This document shows, piece after piece, positions 23,140-33,139 of a stretch of DNA of 64,000 bases. The stretch is taken from positions 5,116,544-5,180,543 of the forward strand of contig JARWIR010000042.1 in the NCBI GenBank assembly GCA_029959085.1, written 5' to 3'. Below the pieces are notes generated by a model. It was given only the letters and a program-made list of their open reading frames with translations, was not told where the DNA came from and made no database searches. Position 1 is the first letter of the stretch, and each line of letters starts with the position of its first letter. The translations under genes and the position numbers were made by a program. The DNA comes from Nemophila menziesii (taxonomy: Eukaryota > Streptophyta > Magnoliopsida > Boraginales > Hydrophyllaceae).

Positions 23140-24960
23140 CAACCAAACCTATCTCAAGTGAGAAATTTTCACAGTCCATCTGGAGGATCAGTATAATCGA
23201 CACAGGCATGTGTTTGGTTAAGTTCCCTTCTAGCCAAATAATCCGCACAATCATCCACTTCCCTATATATTGATTTTACTCCAAAATAAGTCTCTTGTTT
23301 CATGATCGCACGAATATCATTAATCCATGATGCAAAAGGGCCTCTTTCCGGTCCAACCTGGAGATAAAATGTCTACTACTTTTTACGAATCCACCTCCGC
23401 CTCCAAATCTGTGACCCCCATTTCTTCTGCCCTTCTCACACCTGCATGGAGGGATACTAGCTTTGCTAACACCAGTGAATTGCAACTGAAACTCATAGAA
23501 AACCCATATACCCAATTGCCTTCTTTATCACGCAATAAACCTCCTACATTACCTAGCGATAATCTACTGCGGCAACTACCATCTGTATTTAATTTGACGC
23601 CTTGGTTGGGTTTGCACCACCCTACTAACTACGCATCATTCTTACTACTTACATGCTTACCAGGTTGACTGTTCCGATCTCGGATGTAGCTTGTCGCTAA
23701 ATGTTTCGCTTTGTTGATTAAGTCGTCCTTAATAGAGAATTGCCCCTCATTAAACACCACATCGTTTCTCTCATTCCATATAACACCAACTAGAGCGCTA
23801 AAAAATACATTCAAAGTTGTTCCTGCGAAGATCCACTTAACCAAGACATGTTTGTTCCACCATCTTGTCATGCTCAGCGCCTCACGGTTGTCCGTAACAG
23901 TGTTGAACTCAGCTTCCTGCTCCTGTCCTGATGTACTATTAATATCCGTTGGGTTAATGTGTGCTCCCTCACCGAACGAGACCAGAAATCTCCTGATCTG
24001 GGTACCGGGTTGCTGTACAACAGCTGCTCGGAAATTGCAGCACCAGCTGCCTGAAACAATTCTGCAGAACCAGTCCCTACAAAAAACTGGTTAGTACTCC
24101 CCTGATGCAGCGATGTCACCCCTGTTAACCCATTTTGTTCTCCAGCAGTCGTCTAGATATTGGGGTTCTGTGCCCTTCCCAAGTTACCGGAATGTCCCTT
24201 AAACAGCTCCACAGACGAAAGCATGAGAGGCTCCGCCAGCCGATCAGAACTCCCCTCCACATTCCCGTGTACGCGCGTCTCTGTTGAGTTAATATTCCGC
24301 AAACGATTCCAGTCGATTCATTTCTTAATACGGATCCACATGCTCTTAACCTTGATACATTTTCTAAACAGATAGTTTGCATCTTCCTCACACTCCCCAC
24401 ACCAAGGACAGATACTCAGAACCTCCAAACCTCTTCTTATCAGAATACCTCTAGTCGCTAGATCTTGTGTCGCCCGCCATATGAGTACTCTAATCTTCTG
24501 AGGGTATCTCAATTTTCCAAATCCTTTCCCAATCCATCCCCTCCTCGCCAACCACTTCATTAGACATTTCAATGCCGACTTAATGGCAAAACCCCTATGA
24601 GCCTCCCTTTGCCAAGACAATATATCCTCGAACTCAATATCATTACAATTTCAAAAAGTTTGGAAGGAGGGAGCACATGTTGAAAGAGACTCCAATCCCA
24701 CGTACCATCTTCTTTCACATAGTCCTTTACTCAATACCACGAACATTGATTTCAACATCACCCAACGCGAAAAGAAATCATGGTACCTCCTTTGCCCATA
24801 TGTCCAACCAAAACACTACGCTCTTGTCATTGTATAGTAATCTATCGGGATCCCTGTCTATCTACGTCAATACCTTTCACATGGTCCTACATATCTGTGC
24901 ATCATATGATTTTTAAACATAGTGAAGCGGGTTCTTCTTGAAACATTTTTTCGAGGTTAT
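23140..24960 (-). pseudogene. L1-type LINE 3' half: zf-RVT and RNase H domains, broken
   Basis: Reading the minus strand from 24960 down, first comes the zf-RVT region (IRVLIWRATQDLATRGIL, then CPWCGECEEDANYLFRKC with the zinc-finger Cys/His spacing). Next comes the conserved LVGVIWNERNDVVFNE segment, then an RNase H-like domain (GNWVYGFSMSFSCNSLVLAK, EAEVDS, DDCADYLARRELN). Several frame changes and stops separate these, so it is inactive. The reverse transcriptase part is missing upstream, which is unusual only if the insert was full length. It more likely reflects 5' truncation or deletion. Confidence 0.85.
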
Positions 24961-25196
24961 ATCTCTAATACTCTAGTATCCTTAGACAAAAAAATTTGAG
25001 CACATTTATTGGGGAACACCAACCATAAAACCCTTATTTCAAAATTCTCATGGGTGTTCACCACACAATTGTCCATCTCACCAAAAATTTAGCATAAAAT
25101 TAGAGCACAATTATCGAGTTTAGGCTATTTATTGTATAAGTATATACTACCATTCAAATCAAAGTGTTCAAACAAAGACAAAAGTCAATGTGACTC

Positions 25197-25251
25197 TTGC
25201 AATCCAGACTCTTTTTTTTTTTTTTTTTTTGTCAAATTGCAATCCAGACTC
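25197..25251 (-). mobile_element. micro-retroinsertion: poly(T) tail with 15-bp target duplication
   Basis: The direct repeat ttgcaatccagactc occurs at 25197-25211 and 25237-25251, with only 25 bp between (19 T then gtcaaa). On the minus strand the insert reads tttgac plus poly(A), the extreme 3' end of a retroposed RNA. Confidence 0.85.
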
Positions 25252-25519
25252 GAAAACAACCTAATTGTTGAACCCATCTGCATGAAAAACAACAAAAAAC
25301 TCCGGAGGCAGAGCTGAAAAGTAAAAGAAACAAAATAATATTGCATACAAAACTTATATAATATAAATTTATAAGTATAAAATTCTTGAAAAATCATGTT
25401 TAATTGAAATTGATAATATTACGCTACAAATCTCTTGATTGACAAAATTGCACATTAAGTCTCTAAAATTGGTAATTGCACAACTGATCCTGAGTTGATT
25501 TCACTATTGATCCCTGTTT

Positions 25520-25752
25520 TAGGGGGTGTTTGTTTGCACTTAATCTTAATCTGGTTCATTAAGATACTGGATCAATAAGACTGTTTGTATTTACTGTACA
25601 ATTTAGATCTGAATGCCTCTTAACGGGTATGTTTCATTAAGATTTCAAATAAGTTTGAATCATTCAGACACTGCCTTTTAACAAAATAAGTTATATATAG
25701 TTGTTCAATTAGCATTCAGCACTTATTACTTTAAAAAAAAAAACGCCACCTT
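25520..25752 (+). mobile_element. MITE, copy 1 of a local family with gggggtgtttgtttg terminus
   Basis: It starts agggggtgtttgtttgca and ends with aaacgccacc. Internally it contains ctgaatcattcagac-like and cattcagcacttattact phrases. The flanks reunite an attgcac-rich sequence, so the ends are close to right. The family also occurs at 27528, 27645, 28108 and 29059. Confidence 0.8.
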
Positions 25753-26060
25753 AATTGCACTATTGGGTACCTCTGTCAATTGCACTATTTGTCCATGTGC
25801 TAATCGTAAGTGTTTTGTGTGTTAATTGCACAATTTATCCTTGTGATAATTGTTTTATTGGTTTGTTATAATTGCTTAATCTGTTTTTCACATTTTTGTT
25901 ATCCTTATAGCATGTTACTAGCGAGATCGATGCGACTGTGAATTTGAATTTTCTTTCGACAAAAATACTATAGGAATCAAGTTATATAGAAAGACTTGGT
26001 AAGTTTTGTTGAATCCAAACTATTAATTTGACAATATTTACTAATAAATCATTATTTGTT
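25753..26060. other. non-coding, short attgcac repeats
   Basis: Irregular repeats of attgcacaatt/attgcactatt on both sides of the MITE. I see nothing else. Confidence 0.5.
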
Positions 26061-26069
26061 TGTGATAGG

Positions 26070-26790
26070 ACAATGTATGAAGTTATGTCTATTAATCAAA
26101 ATTTGGGATGTCGATTTGTGTGTCTTGTTTATCGTTTCGAGACCGGTTTTGGATGTATTCCAAAAGTATCCAAAATAAAAACCGATCAAGTTTTGTGCAC
26201 CGCATTGGTAGAATTGTGGAGGTGAGAGACCCAAACGTTCCACTTGTGGGTCGGTGAGATGATGGTGACATTGCAGGATGTCACAATAATCCTAGGGTTG
26301 CCCATTGATGGTGAACATGTTATTTGGGTGGACTCCCTAATAGAGATAGGTTATATATGTTTGCGACTTCTCGACCGAAATCCTAGACCTAAGGGTGAGA
26401 AGGAGTTACTCAGTGGGGAAAGAGCGTTTTACAACTGAAATGGTTTATAGTCAATTTCGAAAGTGAGTTTATCTATTTTTATAATTTTTCATGGAATTGG
26501 TTTAAAACGAAGTGTCTTTTTTAGATGCTTCGTTTTATGATAAAGATGATGTGGCTTTGAAATAATATGCAAGGGATTATATTCTTTGTGTCGTTGATGG
26601 TTATCTCCACCGTACTAGAAAGAAAAGTGAGGTGACATTCTTATATCTTTACTTGGTAGAAGATTTTGTTGTGGCCAGTACTTATAGTTGGGGTTCGACT
26701 GTGTTGGCGTATTTGTACAGTGGATTGTGTGTTTGTCGCGAAAACTTGGGCAATCACTATTTGTCGGCAACTTGAGTATCAATTCTTTCC
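26070..26790 (+). pseudogene. plant mobile domain (PMD, MAIN-like) relic with one intron
   Basis: The first exon reads ALVELWR-stop-ETQTFHLW, then VTLQDVTIILGLPIDGE. This is the signature of the plant mobile domain (PF10536), normally ALVERWRPET.TFHLP.GE..VTLQDV..LLGLP.DG. A GT-AG intron (26463-26524) precedes the second part, with the family-like order YARDYILC, then TYSWGSTVLAYLYSGLC. PMD proteins are either transposon-derived or domesticated (MAIL1/MAIN). In-frame stops at about 26223 and beyond make this copy non-functional. Confidence 0.8.
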
Positions 26791-26820
26791 AGTTTCGACC
26801 ACCACCCACCGACCACTGCT

Positions 26821-26967
26821 AGAAATTTAGTGAGTGCTCGGAGATTTTACTAAGAGCTCAGATATATTACCAAGTGCTCAGAAATTTTACTGACTGCTTG
26901 GAATTTTTACTGACTGCTTGGAAATTTTACTAAGTGCTCGAATATTCAACTGAGTGCTCGAATATTC
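26821..26967. repeat. 20-bp minisatellite, seven units
   Basis: Units begin at 26821, 26841, 26861, 26881, 26901, 26921 and 26941, all exactly 20 bp, with consensus gaaattttactgagtgctcg. It directly follows the PMD relic. Confidence 0.92.
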
Positions 26968-27058
26968 CGATATAATTTTCTTTTGAATCGTCACGATTAC
27001 TTCCTTACCTATTACCATAAAAAACAAAGTAAATACAGTTAACCGAACAATTATTATC

Positions 27059-27284
27059 TCCTATGTAGTAGAAATTCTAGAAAAAACCAAATATGTAGAT
27101 ATTTGTCACTTGTGATCTCTCATTTAATATTTTAAATCAAAATTATAATTTGTTCCTTATGTCCAAGATTTTCCTATGTAGTAGAAATTCTAGGAAAACC
27201 CAAATATGTAGATATTTGTCACTTGTGACCTCTTATTTAATATTTTAAATCAAAATTATAATTTGTTCCTTATGTCCAAGATAA
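27059..27284. repeat. 113-bp tandem duplication
   Basis: Two adjacent copies (27059-27171 and 27172-27284) that begin tcctatgtagtagaaattct and end ccttatgtccaagat. They differ at only a handful of positions, so the duplication is recent. Confidence 0.92.
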
Positions 27285-27527
27285 TAAGGGCCCGTTTTGA
27301 AGTTTATATTTTAGAGTAAAAAACAATTTTAAAATAAATCTTAAATTTGAAAAAATTATTAGAAAAATTCAAAATTCAAAATTCAAAATCATTTTAGTAG
27401 CTTTCATAAAAGTGTTTTTAAAAATCTAAAACACTCAAAACATTCTAGAAATATTTTTAAGTATTTTTTAGAAACTAGCACTAAATTAGTTGAAGATGGA
27501 AAGTACCCACTAAGGACGAATTATTTG

Positions 27528-27953
27528 AGGCTTTTGTTTGCATTTAATGAGATCTTAATGTGATTCATTAAAACACTGGATTAATAAGACTGTTTGTTTT
27601 TACTGTCTAATTCAGATCTGAATGGCTCTTAACGGGTCTGTTTCAGTGGCGTTTGTTTTATCAAGTAATAAGTGCTGAATGCTGAATGAACAGCTGAATA
27701 CGACTTACTCTGTTAAGAGGCAGTGCCTGAATGATTCAGACTCAATTTGAAATCTTAATGAAACAGTCCCGTTAAGAACCATTCAGATCTGAAGTCTTAT
27801 TAATCCAGTGTCTTAATGAACCAGATTAAGATCTCATTAAGTGCAAACAAACACCCCTAAGTCTGAATCATTCAGACACGGCCTCTTAACAGAATAAGTC
27901 TTATTCAGGTGTTCATTTAACATTCAGCACTTATTACTTAGAAAACAAACGTT
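27528..27953 (+). mobile_element. MITE copy 2, split by a second copy of the same family
   Basis: The left half (27528-27645) and right half (27859-27953) together give the family in forward order. The inverted copy at 27645-27858 lies between. About 15 bp of the host copy are missing at the junction. Confidence 0.75.
27645..27858 (-). mobile_element. MITE copy 3, nested and inverted
   Basis: It starts gtggcgtttgttttatcaag and ends gtgcaaacaaacacccc, the reverse complement of the family. It interrupts copy 2. Confidence 0.8.
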
Positions 27954-28107
27954 ACATTACATAAACAAGTTCCTCATTTCCTCGGTAAACAAATATATTG
28001 TTCTATTCAATTTTCAAAGAATATTCGACTTCTGCAACGGTACAATTCCTTTAATATAACTCTAGTTTCTGAATAAAACATACTAAATACACAGCCCATA
28101 TCAAATT

Positions 28108-28343
28108 AGGGGGTGTTTGTTTGCACTTAATGAGATCTTAATCTGGTTCATTAAGACACTGGGTCAATAAGACTGTTTGTTTTTCCTGTCCAATTCAGAT
28201 CTGAATGGCTCTTAATGGGTCTGTTTCATTAAGATTTCAAACTAAGTCTGAATCATTCAGACGCTGCCTCTTAACAGAATAAGTCATATTCAGCTGTTCA
28301 TTCAGCATTCAGCACTTATTACTTAAAAAAACAAACGACACCT
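28108..28343 (+). mobile_element. MITE copy 4 of the same family
   Basis: Starts agggggtgtttgtttgca and ends aaaaaacaaacgacacct. A short aaatt repeat flanks it. Confidence 0.85.
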
Positions 28344-28504
28344 AAATTGCTGGCCCGTGTGCTCATTATTAAATGGCATGTGTAATTTTAGATTAAAAAG
28401 AATATTTAACTTTTAAACAAGGATATTTATTTTTCTGTAAGAAAATATACCAGTTTAATAGTATAAATACGTTTGAAGAATATATTTCATTTACAGTTTC
28501 CGTT

Positions 28505-28603
28505 AAGAAAGAGTGCACCCTAGTGGTGCTGGTTCGAACCGAGTCAATGACTCCGAGTCCAAAGTGGCTCTCCTATGTAACCAAAAAAGAAAGAGTGCAC
28601 CCT
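28505..28603 (+). mobile_element. 5'-truncated tRNA-type SINE with 17-bp target duplication
   Basis: The direct repeat aagaaagagtgcaccct flanks the insert at 28505-28521 and 28587-28603. The 65-bp insert contains the B box ggttcgaacc and ends gtaaccaaaa. The segment gagtccaaagtggctctcc matches the SINE on the minus strand at 57146-57268, so both are one family. Confidence 0.85.
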
Positions 28604-29055
28604 TATTTTTTCAAAATATCAAGTTCCAATCAAAGTAAATCATCAAAAAAAATTATATCCTGCTATCTTGATACTAGTATATTATACTAAATCATTGATT
28701 ATAAAATTTAAAGTGACTAAATGCCTGTAGCTTAGGGCACATGGATCATGAGGTGCGTAAAACCGACACAATGATGGAGCCCTCAACGGACAAAGTCCAG
28801 CAACCTTGGCCGTCAAAACTTTTTGTAAGAAGAGACCGAACATGATTGTTCACAAATATGATTCTCTCTCGCACGTGGTTGGTTAACTACAAGTTGTATT
28901 GGAACAAACAGAAAATGTTAACTACAAGTTATACATAGTAGTAGTATTTAGGAGTTAAATGAAGAAGAAAACCTAAATACTTAAGCGTACGGAATAAAAC
29001 ATTATTATTAAAAATGCTTTGAATGATTATAAATAAAAAAAGACTCTCTTGGATT
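28604..29055. other. no gene seen
   Basis: AT-rich, non-coding. A phrase ctgtagcttagggcac near 28724 recalls a polymerase III A box, but no matching B box follows. Confidence 0.4.
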
Positions 29056-29058
29056 AAG

Positions 29059-29293
29059 GGGGTGTTTGTTTGCATTTAAGGAATCTAAATATGATTCATT
29101 AAGACACTAGATCAATTAGACTGTTTGTTTTTCTTGACCAATTCAGACCAAAATGACTCTTAACTGGTCTGTTTCATTAAGATTTTAAACTAAGTCTGAA
29201 TCATTCAGACACAGACTCTTAATAAAATAAGTTCTATTCAGCCGTTCATTCAGCATTCAGCACTTATTACTTTAAAAAAACAAAAGACACCTA
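29059..29293 (+). mobile_element. MITE copy 5 of the same family, more diverged
   Basis: Starts gggggtgtttgtttgcat and ends aaaaaacaaaagacacct, with the same internal phrases as copy 4 but more substitutions. Confidence 0.8.
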
Positions 29294-29389
29294 AGTTAAA
29301 TCATGAATAGTATTTTTAAACTTATAGTTTTTGGGAGTTTACCCTAATTCTCCTCTCTTGAAGAATTTATAAGAGCTTAAGGAGATCAT

Positions 29390-29990
29390 TCGTGAGTCTA
29401 CAGGAGTTGAAGATAGAGACTGTATCTTGGTTTTATGGTTCCCATCGGGAAATACACACCAAGTAATTCATGAGGTATCAAGTACTAATTTATATGTTTT
29501 ATGCACAAAAAACCTTATGATTTATTTCGTCGTCAAACTTTTGTGAAGCCTTGTGCTAATATTATTTGGAACTCGTGTGTAACTCCTAAATATGCAATTA
29601 TTATTTGGATGGAGTTGAGGGAGAGGCTTAAAACAAAATATCGCATGACTTATTTGGAGTTGGATCCACTGTGTGTTTTATGTGGTGAAAACTTTGAGTC
29701 AAATAAATAAGTATATCTATTTTGATTCTACTTATGCAAAGGAGATTTTGGATGAAATAAAAACTTGGTTAGGAATAAATAAGGAAATAAATATTCTTCT
29801 TAGTGCTTTGAAATGGTTCAAAAAATTTAAAGTTGGAGAAAATTGAAGAAGAAAGGCATGGAAGATCGATTTAGAGCTACCGTATATTGCATTTAGAAAG
29901 CGAGAGATCACCTTGTTATGAATGGTGAACAAACCTCTAGGGTTACAGTCATCAAGGAAGTCAAGTGGTGTATATTTTCCATTTTATATT
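29390..29990 (+). pseudogene. LINE zf-RVT domain relic
   Basis: The frame at 29501-29710 gives KPYDLFRRQ, IIWNSCVTPKYAIIIWMELR and LELDPLCVLCGENFES, the plant LINE zf-RVT pattern (W....PK..F..W......L.T..RL, then CxxCG.E.E...H). It continues after a stop, in other frames, to a second conserved stretch with TWLGINKEINILL. No reverse transcriptase remains. Confidence 0.75.
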
Positions 29991-30286
29991 CTTTGTTCCT
30001 TAATTATTCTTTTTTAAATGATTGTGGTAAATTAGCTTGTACTAATATGAGATAGTTGTTTTTGTTTTTATCGTTGATACCTTAAACTTTCGGATCTAGA
30101 TAGGTAACTCATTTGTACAATATACAATTATTTATTATTTATACAACCATTTACCTAACCTAAAAAAACTCAAAACAAACAAAAAGAAATCTAAGGAAGC
30201 AAATGAATAGAAAAAAAACAAGGATAATGAAAAAGTCAATAAAGACCCGAATTCTTTTAGGAGTTATTTTACTGTGTTATATCTGC

Positions 30287-30767
30287 AAACCTGCAAAAAT
30301 GCAAAAATAACACAGTAAAATAACTTTCGTACATGGTGGTGTATGTGATCAAAATAATTGGGTTGGTTGACTAATGTGATGTTGTGTGCTTGTAAAAACT
30401 ATTCAGCTTGCGATGGTGTGTCAGGGTAATAATAGTGGGTTAGTAGGATATTTGGACAGGTTACATGTCTGTATACATAAAGTGTGGTTTTGGATTAAAA
30501 GATTCATACCTTGAGCACTTCCATGGTCTTCTTTCATCCAAACCAATCGAGACCTACCAAAGAAACACCCCACCTCTGCAAACCTGCAAAAATGCAAAAA
30601 AACACAATAAAATAACTTTCGTACATGGTGGTGTATGTGAGCAAAAGCAATGTGTTGGTTGACTAATGTGATGATGTGTGTTTGTAAAAACTATTCAGCT
30701 TGCGATGGTGTGTCAGAGTAATAATAGTGGATCAGTAGGTATTTGGACGGGTTACATGTATGTATGA
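30287..30767. repeat. direct duplication of about 190 bp
   Basis: Copies lie at 30287-30475 and 30575-30767. Both begin tctgcaaacctgcaaaaatg or its variant and include aactttcgtacatggtggtg and ctattcagcttgcgatggtg. The spacer is about 100 bp. Confidence 0.88.
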
Positions 30768-30780
30768 CAGACAGTGTGGC

Positions 30781-30870
30781 ATTTCACCAAACATCTTCCT
30801 GACATCATGAATATTCCCCAGTTTTGCATACATATCAACCAAACCACCCCCTTACATACAAATTGACATC
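30781..30870 (-). pseudogene. captured pentatricopeptide repeat (PPR) fragment
   Basis: The minus strand reads GGLVDMYAKLGNIHDVRKMF followed by GEMP. This fits the PPR pattern (N.LVDMYAKCG.I.DARKVFDEMP) over one full repeat of about 30 residues. An in-frame stop comes just before it. It is too short to function and is probably a piece of a host PPR gene moved by the element. Confidence 0.7.
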
Positions 30871-30909
30871 AAGTGTTGGCCTGAAGGGAGGGTGGTGTTT
30901 ATGTTATCT

Positions 30910-31269
30910 CCTTCTATATTTTTTTATGGTGTTTGGTGATGGATTTGGAAAGGTAAATTGGTGAAGTTTTGTGGTGGTATTGGGCTTTTTTGTGGGAGTT
31001 GTTGATGGGCTTTGGATTGGGCTTCTTTCTGGGTGGGTTTCGAGGATGGTTTTTTGTGCGTTTTGGTCGTATAATGACTCGAGAAGAAGTAATGGTAGTG
31101 GTCCAGGTGGTCGACTTGGTGGCGGTGTGAATTTTGATACTCGATTTGGTGGTGGAGTTGTGAGCTGGACGCTTTGGCGGCAATTTCGGCCGTTGAGGCT
31201 GTGGTGGTGGGGAAGTCGGGGGAGGGTGGCGGAAATGTGAGAGCCGTCGGAATTTGAACCAGAATCCAT
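30910..31269 (-). pseudogene. captured first-exon piece of a RecQ5-like DNA helicase gene
   Basis: The minus-strand frame opens MDSGSNSDGSHISATLPR, and a neighbouring frame further on gives PPQNFTNLPFQI. Both match, in order and spacing, the N-terminal region that I recall for plant RecQ5 (ATP-dependent DNA helicase Q-like 5), where a DSDGSHVSATPPR-type start is followed by a Pro/Ser-rich stretch and an FTNLPF box. No helicase domain is present. The frame has shifted between the two boxes. The identification rests on memory and on two short boxes. Confidence 0.6.
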
Positions 31270-31559
31270 GGGGTGTGTGCTAGAATGGAGTTGTTAAAGC
31301 ATTAAACGAATTTTCCATAATAAACTGCAATAATTAAGAGATTTAATATATCAGCTAATAATAGGGATTTAGTTACCAGCGAGAATCATAGAAAGCTTTG
31401 ATATGATTTGATCATGAATAAGGATATCGATGGTATATCATGAAAACGTCTGGACCTGCTGGGGGAAAAATCAGGCGCTTGACATGTTAGGGTGGATAGT
31501 TGGGTTGTAGGACTTAATTGGCAAATAACTCTTTATTATATAGATTTATTTTGTTAATT

Positions 31560-32115
31560 TAGAGTTTATGGTATATTTTAGATAATTTTTTTTTATTATT
31601 TTGTAAGTTTAAAATTTATATATGTGTTTGAATAAATTATTTTAGGATTATATCTGATTTTAGTCCATATAAATAAAAGTAATTAATGTTTATTATATTT
31701 TATTTTAGATTAATTAAATTTATTATCATTTGGGTTATTAAAATAAATAAATAGATAAATAAAATGACTATGTATACCTTAATATATATACTTTTATATT
31801 AATTTTGAACTTTAGTTACTAGAAATTTAAAGATGTCGAGAAAACAAGGTGAAGGTATTAATTCGTACTAACATTACGATGATGACATTTTATGGCTTCT
31901 ATATAGGCATAGGAGTGAGCATATTTGAAAGGTAATTTAATTTGGTTTAAAATAAATTATGTTTCTTAATTGTTATTCTCTACTAATTGTGATATTCATA
32001 TATTAGAAGAAAAAAATTATGAGTACACCCTTAAGTACCAGGCTACATCGTCATTGATTCATATGCATGAATAATTCTAAATCATGCAATGTTGAATGAA
32101 TAAGGTAAACAGTGA
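31560..32115. other. no gene seen
   Basis: Very AT-rich, with stops in all frames. The last 250 bp may include a decayed N-terminal part of the PMD relic that follows. Confidence 0.45.
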
Positions 32116-32119
32116 CGGC

Positions 32120-32600
32120 GAGACACACACATTTCTAATGCGTAGTGGAGAGATGACGTTAATGTTGCAATGATATTAGAGTTGGCTATTGATGGTAGGG
32201 TTGTCGCCAACATCGATGACACAGATAATAATATTCATGATATGTGTAATCGCTTTTTAGGTACAACTTCTCAAACGTCTAGAGGGAAAAAATATCAATT
32301 GTGAAAGGAACGTGGATAGTTGAACATTTTTCACAGTTGCTAGATGATGACGCCACACATGAGAAGTTACTGGGTCAAGCCCGATCATATATATATTATA
32401 TATTTAGCATGCTCATTTACTTTGATAATGCATATAATGTTGTTAGATTGGAGTATCTTCCACATTTGGAGATTTTTTATAATATTAGGGAGTATAGTTG
32501 GAACTCAACCGTTCTCGCGTATTTTTACTCCACATTGTGTGAGTGCATAATAGACGAGTCTATTCAGACGTTTAAAGGATGTGCTCTTTTTCTTCAGGTA
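32120..32600 (+). pseudogene. second plant mobile domain (PMD) relic
   Basis: The clearest part (about 32380-32600) reads ARSYIYYIFSMLIYFDNAYN, then EYSWNSTVLAYFYSTLCECI, then GCALFLQ. This follows the PMD order ARAYIL......LF.D....V...YL.FL, YSWGSA.LAWLYR.LC, GC..LLQ. It ends at caggtaat, which resembles a splice donor at the position where PMD genes often have an intron. Upstream parts are in other frames, with stops. Confidence 0.75.
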
Positions 32601-32619
32601 ATACTATCTATTTGAATTA

Positions 32620-33130
32620 TATTTTAAAATATAAACATTCACCAGTTTGGATTTTAAAAGAGTTTATTAGAGTTTCAAAAAGTCATTGACTTTGTACAGC
32701 TTATTGATTTTTTAATTCTATTAAAATTATTAAAAGATTTTTTTTCATTTTACTTAAGAGTTCGACAGATTGTTATGCTAGATTTCAATTGATTTTAAAG
32801 GATTCTAAACATGATTTGCTCTTACTAATTTCTTTATGACTTGAAAAAAAATTTAATGCAGACAAAACAAAAACAGAAGAAGTGGCTGGACATTGTTAAC
32901 CCTTAAAAAAATCATACTCACCGGTTAAGAATTAAATAGTAAAATTCTATATATAAAGTAAACAATCATGACATATAAAAATTCTCCAAAGCAAGATTAA
33001 TTTTTAAGGAAATCAATAATATAATATTCCAAATCAAATGATTATCCGATAGAAAAAAAATTCAAAAGTTAGTTAATAACATTCTCAAAGCAAAATAACA
33101 AAAATTATTCAATGTAAAAATTCAATAAAC
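32620..33130. other. no gene seen
   Basis: AT-rich repeat-like sequence with a ttttaaaggattctaa wording similar to 36450-36715. Confidence 0.4.
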
Positions 33131-33139
33131 CAAATTTAT

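Larger units (their letters stand above)
30240..31560. mobile_element. Pack-MULE-like element A carrying PPR and RecQ5-like gene pieces
   Basis: The right end (31320-31560), with tatcgatggtatatcatg and gacctgctggggg, matches the end of element B at 34340-34590. The left part holds a 190-bp direct duplication. The middle contains two unrelated host-gene fragments, both on the minus strand (30781-30870 and 30910-31269). Mutator-type elements that carry host exons are called Pack-MULEs. Exact ends and a 9-bp target duplication were not found. Confidence 0.6.

Noticed and set aside
24125..24400. Several overlapping ORFs on both strands at 23.3-24.4 kb
   Set aside because: They are frame shadows of the broken minus-strand LINE.
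26821..26967. 20-bp array considered as part of the PMD coding region
   Set aside because: Stops in each frame and no PMD similarity.
28714..28760. Possible tRNA or SINE A box (ctgtagcttagggcac)
   Set aside because: No matching B box or cloverleaf follows.
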